Assembly (NCBI RefSeq): GCF_019059575.1
Contig: NW_024883097.1
Span: forward strand, 12,501 to 76,500
Origin: Amphibalanus amphitrite
Taxonomy: Eukaryota; Arthropoda; Thecostraca; Balanomorpha; Balanidae
Length of the DNA: 64,000 nucleotides
Direction: 5' to 3'
The notes under the pieces are model-generated. The model had not been told where the DNA came from. It was given only the letters and a program-made list of their open reading frames with translations, and made no database searches. The translations under genes were made by a program, and so were the position numbers. This document shows positions 32,935 through 45,650 of the stretch, one piece after another (the first letter of the stretch is position 1; the number at the start of each line of letters is the position of its first letter).

Positions 32935-34401
32935 TGCATTTCAGACCCTGTGGAACAGTCCTTTTCGGCTATTTCTCGCTGTATATGCGTTTGATTTTAA
33001 CCAAACTTTGGCAGTGGTAGTTTGAGATCCCTACCTAATTTTTATTAATATGGTCTATGAACAAAAAATGAAAAATAAAGGCAAATGTCATTGACTGATA
33101 ATGTTAAGGTCGTCAGAGCCCTGCTTAGAGGCTGGCACAGGCTGGGCGCTGCCTCCCCTCTGATTGGTCGTGACGTACTAGCACACTGCGGCTTGGCTCC
33201 GCCCACTTGCGGTCCTGCCTCGGGTCATGCCAGCCGCAGTCGCAGTCTGACCGGCCGGCGTGCGGGTGGTGCGCGCGCGGAGCGGTAGAGTGGCGCACTT
33301 GTTCGCATGTCATTAACTTTTGATAAGTTGTTCTGCAACAAATACTGGACGGAGGAAGGAAGAAAAAGGAAGAAGAGACAAAGTGACAATGACACGAACG
33401 GTAGACTGTGGCTAGTGGACAGCAAACAATGTACGTAAACGCTAGAGCAGAGACAGGAGACAAAGACGGTAGACGAAAGACCAAAGATGGCAGACCAGAG
33501 ACAAGTGACGGAGATAGAGATTATAGACGACAGACTGACAAGGGGAGTGAAGGATGGGAGATCATGAACTCTCGATGTTGCATATCTACATTATCATATC
33601 CTATCTTTCCTTGTTAATTGCTTTTCGGCCTTAAGCTCTATCAACCACATCCTTAAAGCATTGTGGAAATATTATGGAAAGATTGAATATTGTTACCCCC
33701 AAATATCTTAAAAAGTAATACAAAAACGAAATACAAGCACATATGTGGATACCCTCAATTAAATAAGGCCGTTGAATGTCACATATGTACCTAAAGACAA
33801 TGCGGTAGATTCTGTCTCGTTACTCATTAAATGCACCATAGCCTGTAGGAAAACGGTCAGCGGAGAAGCTTGCTATAAATTATTGAAAATAAGATGCTTT
33901 AAATTTTGTAGGGAAAACATTCTGCAGGATCTTAATTTGTAGCTAGAAGGAGTGCTTATCGTTTTATACATACACCGATCTGCATTGCATTCTTTCCGTC
34001 CTTATTCTCTCCGCGCGAGACACGACACATATTCATGCAAGGGAAGGTGCGTTAGCGTGTGTCTTCTTCTTCCAGTCCTTTGCAGAGCTCCGCGTCCCTC
34101 TGAGCCCGAGCGGCGAATGACCGGTCCCGGTGTCGCGGCGCGGTGGGCGGAGCTTAGCTGCGGCGCAACAGCTGACGCTGCTACGCCGTGCTAGCCTCTA
34201 CCACGGCGCAGAGTTTTCCGATCACTTTTTACCATTACAAGTCAATGACAAGTGCCCTTCATTTTGACATTTTGTTAAAAGACCATATTAGTAAAAATTA
34301 GGTAGGGCCTTGAAACTCATTGTGTCAAAGTTTGGTTGAAATCAAGCGTTTAGGTAACGAGAAAGAGCCAAAAAGGACTGTTCCAGGTGGTCTGAAATGC
34401 A
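32935..34401. mobile_element. 1.47-kb element with roughly 120-bp TIRs
   Basis: The left end is TGCATTTCAGACCCTGTGGA. The right end is its reverse complement with scattered mismatches, and pairing extends about 120 bp (through CCAAACTTTG and CCCTACCTAATTTTTA..AATATGGTC). Subterminal GTCATTGACTGATAATG and CATTACAAGTCAATGACAAG relate it to 3473-4661. The middle has GCTCCGCCCAC-type GC-rich sequence. No transposase. The target duplication is not clear because the flank is itself palindromic. Confidence 0.75.
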
Positions 34402-34415
34402 ATTTCAGACCACTG

Positions 34416-35392
34416 GTCGTTCAATAAGTGAGGTAAAATCGCATTTATTTCAGTCCACCTTTGGTGTAACGACATGAAACTTGCAACATATGTTAATTGA
34501 AATATTGTCTTCAAAATGGCTATAAGCATTTGGTAGCAGGTCCCATCGGTCAACCACCCCAGCCTTCAGAACTCGCACCTACTTCCAATTACCGTTCAGG
34601 CGCACGTGCTTATCTCAGCACTCCACCAAACACTGAAAACCCGCTCGGAAAACTCCTTATTGATGTTTTTTACCATGTCTTTTTATTTTCTTGATTGCCT
34701 CATCCGTAAAAAGTTATTCCCGGAAACAGAACGTCTTCCGGCGATCCGAACAGATTGAAGCTGGACGGCGCCAGATCAGGGCTATACTCCAGCATTCCTG
34801 TACTGAAAGAGCAAAGCCACCCCCGCACTGATGCCTAGTCGGGCATCCTTCTGTTGCTGAGTGAACTCTTTTGGTATCCATCTCAGGCAGACCTTGAAAA
34901 TATTTAACGTATCTGATGATGCCTGTAGCTGATTCGACAGAACACTTCACTCCGTAAATGAAGTCAGTCAAGCGAATGCTTTGGGTCTCCATCATCACCT
35001 CGCTGATTTCACGGATGGTGCCAGATCCAGAGGGTCCTGCAAGCATAGGTCTGCCTGCCGTAGAATTTTGTCTCTTACACTGCCGTATCACTACCCACTT
35101 CCCACCACTAAGCATTGTGAATGGTCATGTGGCGTCATCAGGGTACAATTTGCTGCCGACGCCGGTTTCGAGATGAACTCGAGGCTCACCTGACAAAAAG
35201 GCACTTCCCAAATGGAGCGGTGCTGCATCAATCTTTTCATACCGACCGTGTTCGAACAATTTTTCAAACTCCTAAAAACAGTTGGATACGTTGTGTAGCA
35301 AATTGTTCATAGATTCAGATGACATATTTTATTTTGTTTAACTTGTTAAGGTTAATGAGCTATAGCACATTTTACCTTACTTATTGAACGAC
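34416..35392 (-). mobile_element. Decayed mariner element, copy 1
   Basis: TIRs of 24 bp start GTCGTTCAATAAGT and match at both ends with one mismatch. The minus-strand translation in shifting frames gives mariner landmarks: 'KVCLRWIPKEFTQQQKDARL' (after the second HTH) and '[15 protein letters not shown]' (around the last catalytic Asp; the family has YSPDLAPCDF). Multiple frameshifts and a large internal deletion leave under 1 kb, so it is inactive. The central DDE region is mostly absent. The part 34608-35182 is duplicated at 35782-36355. Confidence 0.75.
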
Positions 35393-35753
<361 letters not shown>

Positions 35754-35781
35754 AGTGCTTATCTCAGTGCTTATCTGGAGG

Positions 35782-36355
35782 GCTTATCTCAGCACTCCAC
35801 CAAACACTGAAAACCCGCTCGGAAACTCCTTATTGATGTTTTTTACCATGTCTTTTTATTTTCTTGATTGCCTCATCCGTAAAAAGTTATTCCCGGAAAC
35901 AGAACGTCTTCCGGCGATCCGAACAGATTGAAGCTGGACGGCGCCAGATCAGGGCTATACTCCAGCATTCCTGTACTGAAAGAGCAAAGCCACCCCCGCA
36001 CTGATGCCTAGTCGGGCATCCTTCTGTTGTTGAGTGAACTCTTTTGGTATCCATCTCAGGCAGACCTTGAAAATATTTAACGTATCAGATGATGCCTGTA
36101 GCTGATTCGACAGAACACTTCACTCCGTAAATGAAGTCAGTCAAGCGAATGCTTTGGGTCTCCATCATCACCTCGCTGATTTCACGGATGGTGCCAGATC
36201 CAGAGGGTCCTGCAAGCATAGGTCTGCCTGCGGTAGAATTTTGTCTCTTACACTGCCGTATCACTACCCACTTCCCACCACTAAGCATTGTGAATGGTCA
36301 TGTGGCGTCATCAGGGTACAATTTGCTGCCGACGCCGGTTTCGAGATGAACTCGA
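35782..36355 (-). mobile_element. Mariner remnant, copy 2 (segmental duplicate)
   Basis: Matches 34608-35182 with only four differences by eye (three substitutions and one single-base indel) over about 575 bp. It includes the same frame breaks, so duplication followed decay. Both TIRs are missing. The left edge is next to the (TA)n array with a short stutter of GTGCTTATCT. Confidence 0.85.
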
Positions 36356-36556
36356 TGAGCTAACGGGCGAAGCAAAGTATTTTCACTAAAACGGAAAAAA
36401 AATCTTAGTATGAGCGGCCCGACCTGTAACGATTTTGAGAGGTTTATATAAAAGTAACCACTGCACAGGGCTGATTGACCTGCGGTCTGTTTTTTTTCTT
36501 TCTTTTTTTGCTGGGCAGCCTAATATCCCTTCTACGCCGTAATTAACTTCTATTGA

Positions 36557-36769
36557 CAGGGCTGCGGAGTCGATGAATTTTTTAGGACTGACTCCGACTC
36601 CGGCTCCGCACACCTGGCAGGGCCGAGGAGGCGGCAGATTTTCGGTGACTCCGACTCCGGTCTCGGTTTCCAAAATCGACTACGACTCCGACTGCGACTC
36701 CGGTCACAGCTGTCGACTCCAACCGATTCCGACTTCGGCTTCGACTCCCACTCCGACTCCGCAGCCCTG
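36557..36769. mobile_element. 213-bp MITE with CTCCGA repeats
   Basis: The ends are CAGGGCTGCGGAGTCG and its reverse complement. The interior is a GACTCCGACTCCGG hexamer-like array in both senses. Flanks TCTATTGA and TATATTTA match at 6 of 8, a possible decayed 8-bp duplication. This TIR style (CAGGGCTGTGGAGTCGG) is common among animal hAT-type MITEs. Confidence 0.8.
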
Positions 36770-36779
36770 TATATTTATA

Positions 36780-37812
36780 AATCTTAAGGCGTCTGTCGTG
36801 GCACGTGCCATGTGAAAAGTTAAGGGTGCTCAAATTCTTTTCCTTAAGTATAGAGCTTTCGAAAGACCTATAGTAAAGGTCTTTCAAAAGGATATATATT
36901 ATTACATATCTTACCAGCGCTGGGGAAAGGGGGTTGGGGGGTTGGACGTATCCTGCGTTTTTCGCAGATATTGAGTAAAAAAAAAAAAAACGGCAGCGCA
37001 GAGCAAAACCGTCTTCGCCACACCTATTAATGCAAGTTTCCCGCACATACTGTGAAAGTTTCAAGCCCATGCCTCTCAAGGTCAGGTCACCAGGTAGGTC
37101 ACGTAAAGTGACCTCGCCTCAGAAAAAAAATTAAAATGCTCGTCATAGCCACATTGACTGAACGATCGCCTTGAAACTTTGAGCGATTGATAAGAGCGAT
37201 GTGCATTAAATTTTAATTTCGTAATTTTGATATCGCTGAGCTAAGTTTAGGACAATCTGCGACCTCTCTATTTTTGTTCAGTTGGAGAAAATTGAAATAC
37301 GTATTACCTACAAGACAAACGGTATTCTAAACACTCAAATATCATGACACCAGTAAACTTGACACACTGAATAAGACAATAGCACATGGGAACCTTACTT
37401 ATGTCCCCGAGGCCATCGCAGGTCATGAAAGTTCCCCGGCGGATTTTGCCTTTGATTAGAGCGATGAAAACATCTTCGATGTGCTTGGGTCGACGATGCG
37501 CATTGACTGATGCGCAACATGACCTCTTCCGGACAGGTCATGACCTTGAAATTGTTCGTTCCTTGCTTGAGTCAAAAGTGTTTAAAAGTCTATCGAACGC
37601 GCTTTTCTACGGCACTGCATCAATATTGGTTCATTTAAGTTATGCGCCGGTGTTTCAGAAAATGTTTAAATATGCACCACTTTACCTTTGTTGACATCTG
37701 GTGACCTAACCGTTAACCTGACCTATAAACTGATCGAATTATTTTCGTCTTGATTTTGAACGTTGTTTCAAATGTCGCTTACCGTGTGTTGCTACGTGGC
37801 CCATAGACTGAG
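36780..37812. other. GGTCA-containing repeat sequence without clear ends
   Basis: GGCACGTGCC near 36805 recalls the repeat at 561-704. AAGGTCAGGTCACCAGGTAGGTCACGTAAAGTGACC (37078-37112) recalls the interior of TTAA elements (compare about 1816-1840). No TIR pair or gene could be set. Confidence 0.45.
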
Positions 37813-39295
37813 TTAACCCTCGCCCGTATTGTTGTATAGCCAGCCACGAACGTATAGGGGAGGGGGGGTCGTTGGATACCCCTTGCCGTTTGGCCTCTGA
37901 TGGACTTAGAGCTTCGCGGACAAAACGAGCGTGTTGTTGGTGACGAGAGGAAACAAAAAATGTCTATTTTTAACCCTCGCCGGCACAGGCCATTTTGAGT
38001 CCTTCGACGGCACAAGGGGGGGGGGGTGGTACGACCCCCCCTCGCGTTTGGCCCCTGATCGAGCTAGAGCTTCGCGAAAAAAACGAGCGTGCTGCCCGTC
38101 ACGAGACGAAGCCGATGATACCCAATTTTAAGGTCCTAGGTCATCGGGTGACCTTCCAGGTCAGGTCAATGACCCGAAAACCGGGAAAATCGGGACCTGT
38201 TAGAAAGTCGTAAAGTGTGGCTGCTATGTGGTTTTTCGGGTTGCTGATCACGAATATAGTGTTAGTTTTGATGAGAGATGATGTCTTTAAGCATTTAGAC
38301 CAGGTCGGGTCAGGTCAGGTCAGGTCAACCGGTAGGGGTTGTGACGGGTATTCGTAATACGTGTCAACCGCCTCGGACAGCTTCGTAACATGTTACGAAG
38401 GCACCAAAACTACTTCTTAAATGTTCAAATGGTTACTAAATTCGAATTCAGCTCCAAAAACTAGCCAAGAAACATGTAAAACTCGAAAAAGTGAACCGAG
38501 GTCACCCGAGGTCACCAAAGGTCAATGACCTGACCTGACCTTCAGGTGACCTTGACACCCACCCTAATGCATGGGAGCAACATCAAATCACATGTTTGAA
38601 CATTTGAAACCACGAAAAGCTTGCAAACGCGCGTCTAATGCGAGCCGACAAGCGCCGAACCGCGATTTCGGCCAAACATGGTCACAGAAAAGAGTCACAG
38701 GTCAAAGGTCATTGGGGTCAGGGTCATGAAATTTTCAGGGTAGGTGTAAAATTGATCAATGCGAGGGTACTGAAAGTTTCGTCGCGATGGGCCGCTTTTT
38801 ACGCGAGTTATTCGCGAAAAACCTTAGGGGGGGTTGCATCAACCCCCCCCCCCCCTGTGCCGGCGAGGGTTAAGGTCCTAGATCATAAGTTGACCTTCCA
38901 GGTCAGGTCAATGACCCCAAAAATCGGAACAATGGAAACTGTAAGCTAGAACGTCGTAAAGTGTGGCTGCTAGTTTTCTTCGGGGTGCTAATCACAAATA
39001 TCATGTTAGGCTTGATCAAATCTTCACGCATTTAGGCCAGGTCGGGTCAGGTCAGGTCAACCAGTAGGTTCTTGCCGGGTATCTATAGTAGGTGTCAACT
39101 GCCACTCACAGCTCCGCAACATGTTACAAAGGCACCAAAACTGCTTCTTAAATGTTCAAATGGATGCTAAATTCTAAATGAGTTCCAAAAACTGTCCTAG
39201 ACACGTGTAAAACTCGAAAAGTGAATCAAGGTCACCGAAGTTCAATGACCTAACCTGAGTTTCACGTGACCTTGACACCAACCTTGACACCTACC
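37813..39295 (+). mobile_element. TTAA-family element with a same-family insertion, right end missing
   Basis: The left end TTAACCCTCGCCCGTATTG is at 37813. The host sequence breaks at TATTTTTAA (37970) and resumes at 38874 as GGTCCTAGATCATAAGTTGACC, which restores the usual TTTTAAGGTCCTAGGTCA module with one TTAA. It then repeats the internal module of the inserted element (38130-38560 compared with 38880-39290) and stops near 39295 without a TIR. Confidence 0.8.
37970..38873 (+). mobile_element. TTAA-flanked element, cleanest long-TIR copy
   Basis: Both ends read TTAACCCTCGCCGGCACAGG (right one reverse-complemented), a perfect 20-bp TIR. Hairpins lie inside each end (about 38016-38044; GGTTG-CAT-CAACC at about 38828-38850). 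The interior carries GACCAGGTCGGGTCAGGTCAGG and TGACCTGACCTGACC arrays, and the module CACCCACCCTAATGCATGGGAG...GGCCAAACATGG. 904 bp, no transposase. Confidence 0.9.
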
Positions 39296-40062
39296 TTTAA
39301 CAATCCTGAAAATGGCTAATTCATTCATAGTCCCTGTGCTTTAGAACGGCCTGGTCGGGTCGCGCCAGACTGTCTAGATCGGCTTCTGGCCGAGACATAG
39401 CTTCGGGCTATTGACCCGAGTGACCCCGGCCCGCGTCCACCTCCCTGCCCCACGGAACCGGCCGACTGGCCCGCCGACCGGTTTAGCCTCTGCGCTGGTC
39501 ACCGACTCATGCCTGTTTACGCACCCAACTCGCACTACCATTCCGTAGTAAGCGGCTGTCAGCTGAGCTCATTGAAGGCATGGCAGGGACGGTTCTAGGA
39601 GGGGGCAAAAAAAAACTTAGTCTTAGGACGGAAAATACAGACTTCTGTGTATTGTAGCGACACGGAGAGGTGGGTCCTAACAAGGGGTTCAAACAAAGTC
39701 GTGTGGTATTGCGCGTCCCTCCGTCAGGACTTCCGCGCACTCGGTAGCAGAGCCTTTGAGATATTGGCCGGTTTCGCTGAAGCAACTAGAACCTACCACG
39801 CAATGAGCAGAGGGCTGTACGTGCCTGTAATTGTTCGTGCATTTTAGGAGTATTCGTGTGGCTACACGACCTACAACTTCAGAAATAAAATTATGCTTTC
39901 AATGATATGCAGAATGCGGGGGTTTTGCGAAATACTATTATACTACAACAGAAATTGTTCTGTGACGGTCCCTTACCGATCACGATCGCCTACTTTGTCG
40001 ATACCGCTATCGTGGCCCTAGAAGTAGTCGAGGTGGTCCCTGAGACAGCCAAAAGGGAGCCA
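39296..40062. other. No gene recognised
   Basis: Low-repeat sequence. No recognisable domain, RNA gene or element end. Confidence 0.4.
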
Positions 40063-41067
40063 TTAACCCTATTCCTGGCGGGCTCCGCCGGGACAAGAAA
40101 CTGGCGGGGGGGCCGATTCGGCCCCCCCTTCAGATCTCAAAAACTACACATCGCAGCGACAAACGGCGAACGGCGTTTGATAGGTCGTTTAAAGATCTAC
40201 AACTTTTACATAAAACATTTTCAGGTAAGGTCAATATTGAGGTCACCAGAGGTCATCAACGATAAAATGTTTTGGAATTAGTTACCTATATAACTTTTAA
40301 ACTAAGAAACAAAGAGACATAAAACCAAATACATTTTTTGTTGCTCTCGCCGAGGCGATGCGAAATAAGTATGTGATGACCTTCACAGGTCAATTTAAAA
40401 TTTGACCTGAGGTCAAGGTCAGGTCATTCATCAATGAGGTTGTGGGGTATGGTCATGCTGCATACCAAACGACGCGCCTTGACCAGGCGAGCAGTTTGGT
40501 ACCACTTACAAGTCTTTAGCACCATCATGTCGTGATTTATTGACAGAAAAACGATTTATGACGTCACATGACCTCAGATGACGTTTGCCGGTGCCCCTGT
40601 CAATTAGCGGCACCAGGATCATCACCGATGAGATAATCTTCCGTAATACTGAAAGAACTGGGTGTTTTTGACTCGTTTACACGAAGCAGGAGGCGTTTCA
40701 ATATTTTCCCATAGGCTTGCAATGTAAAGGTCACGAGTCTGGCCTGACCTCAGGTCACAGATATGAAAATTCTGAGACATAAAAATTGCACATACTGGTA
40801 CCCTAACTAAAGCCTGAAGAGAAGAAATTGATCGGTCAAAAACTCTAGCTCTGGCGTGATTGCAAACTTTTCTGAGGTAGGGTCACCAAACCGCCTCTGG
40901 TGACCTGACCTGAGGTCAGATCAACTCAAAATTTTCAGAACTGTTGCGTAAAAGCCTTTAAGAAAAAGTCAGAAAATTTGAGCTTCCTAGCTCAAAGCGT
41001 TTGGGAGATATAACCAAAAAACCTCAGGGGGGGCTCCTGAGGCCCCCCCCGCCAGGAATAGTGTTAA
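40063..41067. mobile_element. TTAA-flanked element (CTATTCCTGGCGGG subfamily)
   Basis: The left end is TTAACCCTATTCCTGGCGGG. The right end is the reverse complement of TTAACACTATTCCTGGCGGG. Near-perfect hairpins lie inside both ends (GGCCG-ATT-CGGCC; GGCTC-CT-GAG.CC). The interior has GGTCA/TGACC repeats but little similarity to the CTCGCC subfamily. A truncated relative is at 29085. Confidence 0.85.
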
Positions 41068-41849
41068 ACAGTCTACAATCTTTACACAAAAACTTGACTC
41101 TTCCGAAATGAAGTGGGTGATTGGTGAAAAATCAGTACCTATATTTTAGGAAAGTGAGGGTCCCTCTAAGGAGCCCCTAAAACAGTTTGACAAACTAGGG
41201 GATAGGAATCTAAATACTGAACCAATCAAGAAATTGAATCTCTCATCAGCCTTACGTATAAGAAGAGCATACATTTACCGTTTTGGTGGCATCACCTTGC
41301 ATTTAAAAAGAGCGAGAACATACACTGCATAAATGTGGTTGCCAAACGTTGAGCGGGAATATAAATACCTACGCCTTATTTTATAAGCCTGAACTTGGAT
41401 CCAGGGGGAGAGAGTACCTAAGTCATATCACTCCAGTCATAGACCCGCTTTTCACCACCACGGTCCACGCTCCCCCCCCGTCAACACGTTTTCCACTGCT
41501 GTTTTTTCCCTCCCCCCCCCCCCCCGGTCAGCACTTTTCGTCGCCGCCCCCACCGGCGCCCAGGGCTCAGCCCCCCCCCAACCTATTTTGCGATCCTACA
41601 CCCCTGAGTGCAAGTCTCATGTTTATTATTTTCATGCATTTGACGCTGGAAAGATGTGACATTATTTTTCGGACACCCTGTAATGCTTGCTTTGCCTCTG
41701 TCTCCGTCAGATATGTGCATAGATTCGGGAAAATGGATCTGAGATCCGATGCCATGGATCTAGATCTGGTATCCACTCGGATCTTAGATCAAAATCCTCA
41801 AATTTGTCGAGAGATCCATTCAGATCATAGATGTGACCCAGCAGTTTTG
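41068..41849. other. No gene recognised; homopolymer-rich stretch
   Basis: C-rich runs at 41477-41580 and a block of AGATCC/GGATCT repeats (41740-41870). The open frame through this stretch is low-complexity and not considered coding. Confidence 0.45.
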
Positions 41850-43930
41850 TCGAGAGATCCTCCCTGCCTCCATCCTTTTTCCCTCCCTCCCTCACTTCCA
41901 CTCTCTGACTGTCGCTCTTTGACCCAATCATATGCTCACTTACCCCTCCCCATCTGCCTGTCTCCCTCCCCTCCCCGCTGACCCAATCATATAATGCTTT
42001 AAAACTCCCCATCTGTCTCTCTCCCTCCCCTCCCCGTCTCATTTATCACATTTCATCGCTCGCTCCCTCCCTCCCTCTCCCTCCCATCCCTTCTAATCCC
42101 CTCCCTCCACTTATCCTGTCCCTCTCCCCCCTTCCCCTCCCCTCATATCCCCTCTTGGTACTTGAAAAGTACGGACTTCTCTGCCCTCGCCGTGGATGCA
42201 TATCTGCGTCTCAGATACGTATCTAATTCGCTCTCTGTAGGTAGTTTAAAAGTAAGTAGATAATGGATGCTTCCCTACCCGCTCCGCCCCGCTCCGCCCC
42301 TACCCTTCCCGTTTCTGCCTAACCCTCCCTGCCTGCTTCCATCCCTCTTCCCTCCCCTTCCCTCACTTCCACTCTCTGTCGCTCACTGACTCAATGATAA
42401 ACTCATTTTCCCTACCCATATGGCTCTCTCCCTCCCCTCCCAGTCTCCTTTAGCAGTAGCACACATCTTCGCTCCCTCCACCCCTCCTCTTCCCTTCCCT
42501 CCCAACTGCTCCCATCCTTTCCCTCCTCTCCAATACCATCTTTGTATTTGAAAAAGTACTGGCAGTGGCTTCTTCTTCGCCCGCACCGCAGATACATATA
42601 CGTTTTTATATCCCAGTTACCGAAGCTATATATTAAGGTACACTCTCGGCAGGTAGTTTAAACAGTAAGTACTGGGTGCTTCCCGCCCACCTCCGACACT
42701 AGTAATTAGACATGATCGATAATATTTCAGTATTTTATGGAATTCTGTAACCAACCTATCTCAAATTTAAGCGCCATACCTCGTCAAGCTCCGCCACCCT
42801 CTCCAACTCCCCTTTTTCCCCGCAACCCCCTATCCCGGCCCCGAACCCCCTCGCATCCCTTGCCCCATCCCCCTACGCTCCGCCGCTCATGATCGGTAAT
42901 GTGTTCAGTGCTAAAGATGATAAACACGGTGATGATAGACCGTGATGATAAACACGGTGACCCAAAATCAAAATCAAATTCTCGTCCCGCGCCGTAGATG
43001 CATATCTGCGTCGCAGATACGTATCTGATTCGCTCGCGGTGGGTAGTATAAAAAGCAAGTAGATAATAGATGCTTCCCCGCCCCGCTCCGCACCGCTCTG
43101 CACCTACCCTTTCCGTTTTTCCATAACCCTCCCTCCCTGCTTCCATCCCCCTTCCCTCCTCTACCCACCCTTCCCATCCCCTCCCTCCCCTCATCCCCTC
43201 CCGCTCTACCCTTCTCCTCCCCTCACATCCCCTCTTGGTACTTGAAAAGTACGGACTTCTCTGCCCGCGCCGTAGATGCATATCTGCGTCTCATATACGT
43301 ATCAGATTCGCTCTCTGTAGGTAGTTTAAAAAGCAAGTAGATAATGGATGGTTCCCCGCCCCGCTCCGCCCCAACCCTTCCCGTTTTTCCCTAACCCTCC
43401 CTGCCTGCTTCCATCCTTCTTCTCTCCCCTTCCGTCCCTTCCACTCTCTGACGGTCGCTCACTGATTCAATGATAAACTCATTTATCCCTACCCATATGT
43501 CTCTCACCCTCCCCTCGCAGTCTCCTTTAGCACACTTCTTCGCTTAATCCACCCCTCCTCTTCCCCTCCCTCCCAACTGCTCCCAGCCTTTCCCTCCTCT
43601 CCAATCCCATCTTTGTACCTATTTGAAAAAGTACTGGCTTCTTCTTCGCCCGCACCGCAGATGCATATACGTTTTTATGTCCCAGTTACTGAAGCTATAT
43701 ATTAAGTTTCGCTCTCGGCAGGTAGTTTTAACAGTAAGTACTGGGTGCCTCCCGCCCACCTCCGACACTAGTACTTAGACATGATCGATAATATTTCAGT
43801 ATTTTGTGGAATTCTGAAACCAACCTATCTCAAATATAAGCGCCATACCTCGTCAAGCTCCTCCCCCTCTCCTTTCTCCTTTTTCCTTTCTCCTTTCCTT
43901 CCTTTCCTTTCCTTCCTTTCTCCTTTCTCC
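41850..43930 (+). repeat. Tandem pyrimidine-rich satellite, period about 1.07 kb
   Basis: Recurring anchors: GTAGATAATGGATGCTTCC (about 42252, 43041 and 43333), TTTGAAAAAGTACTGGC (about 42546, 43621), GTAAGTACTGGGTGC (about 42664, 43734) and TGATCGATAATATTTCAG (about 42713, 43783). Between anchors are CCCTCC/CCTTCC tracts, giving a strong strand asymmetry over 2 kb. A shorter inner duplication starts near 43029. It ends in a CTTTCCTTCC microsatellite (43856-43930). Confidence 0.85.
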
Positions 43931-44515
43931 TTTAAAAAAGACAGCCAACTTCCATATCGACTTCTCTGGCTCAAAAATCACCCCCAGTCCGACCGTTACA
44001 GTTCTGGGCGTTGTTCTCGACCAGTGCCTCTCATGGGAATCCCACATTTCCATGGTTGTGCAGAGATGCAATCACATCACAGCATCCCTGCACAAAATCC
44101 GTCACTTTCTTTCCAGAGACATCCTGAAACTCCTCGTCCAGCATCACATATTTCCCCACATCCAATACTGCCTATCCGTTTGGGGAGGAGCTGCCAAGGT
44201 CCACATGCACCGTATCCAGAAATGTATAAATTTCGCAGCGAGATTGGTCACTGGTGTACGACGCCACGAGCACATCGCACCAGCCCTTGAATCACTAGGA
44301 TGGGGCAGAGTGCACGACTGGGTGAGGGATCATGACTGTATGCACGTGTACAGAGCGCTTAACTCCACGGTCTGTCCCGAGTCGCTCCGTGCAATGTTTG
44401 TCCCTCGAGGGAGTGTGTCCGAGCGGATGACGCGAGCGGTAACGGCGGGACTTCCGTACCACTACCGTACTGTCTCAAATAGCCCCACCGTCTCAAATAG
44501 CCCCACTTCACGGTG
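43930..44515 (+). pseudogene. 3' part of a second non-LTR retrotransposon RT
   Basis: Translation shows 'VLGVVLDQCLSWESHISMVV', then 'HHIFPHIQYCLSVWGGA', 'HRIQKCINFAARLVTGVR' and 'LESLGWGRVHDWVRDHDC', the end of palm/thumb and connection region of a LINE-type RT. The frame is open for about 190 codons but lacks the catalytic motifs, so it is 5'-truncated. A 15-bp direct repeat (CCGTCTCAAATAGCC-type, 44479-44510) lies near its end. It joins the BEL/Pao integrase end at about 44516. It is a different family from the remnant at 805. Confidence 0.75.
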
Positions 44516-45650
44516 CTACAGTCTCCAACTCCTCATAGGTTAGAAGTGCTCTTACGATAATCTTCCTCAGGCATCGTTTAGCAGATCTGACGAGTCTCTC
44601 GTAAAATCCACCCCACCATGGCGCACGTTCTAGTATAAACTTCCATTCGATCTTGTCCGTTGACAGTCGGTCTTGAAGTTCATCATGCTGTCCTTGAATG
44701 AACTTGGCTGCTGCCTTGAATGTCTGAGCGTTGTCCGATATAAGGACCCTTGGCGTTCCTTTCCGAGCTTTCATTCGAGACAGGCTACGGAGAAAGGCAT
44801 CTGTAGAGAGATCCGGACATATCTCCAGATGCACCGCCCTCGTAGAGATGCAGGTGAACAATACAAGGTACACCTTGCCACTGTGCTCATTACTGCTTCG
44901 GATGAACAGCGGCCCAGCAAAGTCGACTCCGGTGCAGGAGAATGGCTGAGTCTCAGTGACCCTGAACTCTGGTAGTGCGGGTGGCCGAGGTGCGCTGTAG
45001 GTTTTTCCCTCGTGACGTCTGCAGATTCTGCACTGGTGAAGCAGTTCTCTCACCTTCTGTCTCCCTCTGGCGATCCAAAATCGCCCTCTAAACTCCGTTA
45101 GGGTCTCCTTCACTCCGTTGTGCCCCACTCGTTCATGACAGTCCAAGATGATGAGATCAGTCAGTTCGTGATCTCGAGGAAGGAGTATCGGATGTTTGGC
45201 CTCATATGGGACTTCTGACTTGTCTAAGCGTCCGCCACAGCGCATGAGACCATTCTCCGCTTCGAACACATCCATCGAACACATCCATCGGTTCTGCAGC
45301 TTGGCCGCCTGAGGCCCGTTCCTTATGGATCGTTGCGCCGACTTGGTCCAGAGACGCTTAGCTCCTCCAACCTCAGAATATTGCAGCGGTCCTGTGATGC
45401 GTTCTTGACGGCACACCTTCTTGCGCAGATTAGAAATGAATCTCAATACAAGCGCTGTCGTTCTCAGAAGGTTTCTGAGTTTGCTGAAGTTTCCTGGCTG
45501 CAGTACATTAAAGTCCAAGGTGCTATCGTCAGACACCAGAAGAGAGTGGGCTCCATTTCGCTTTGTTTTCTTGAGCTCTTTGGCGACCTCTTTTTCAACT
45601 GACTCATCAGTTGTTCTCTTTTCAGTTTTCGGCCACGTGTCTCGAATCAT
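44516..45650 (-). pseudogene. BEL/Pao integrase region
   Basis: A 380-codon open frame. The zinc-binding HHCC domain is at residues 172-210 (H172, H177, C207, C210). The catalytic core follows with D243 ('GVDFAGPLF'), D306 ('ISDNAQTF') and E351 ('WWGGFYERLV'). Integrases of this type join element DNA into the chromosome. The C-terminal extension usual for Pao is lost where the non-LTR fragment abuts. A 15-bp tandem duplication (GAACACATCCATC twice, about 45266-45290) adds five residues. This is the best preserved part of the element. Confidence 0.85.

Noticed and set aside
36590..36770. Frames rich in Arg-Ser repeats (SR-like) around 36582-37079
   Set aside because: They come from the CTCCGA hexamer repeats of a MITE and are not a splicing factor.
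41349..41981. 210-codon frame rich in Pro/Ser
   Set aside because: Pyrimidine-rich low-complexity sequence and C-runs leave this frame open; no domain, start context or splice signal. The frame at 42784-43281 on the other strand is the same effect.
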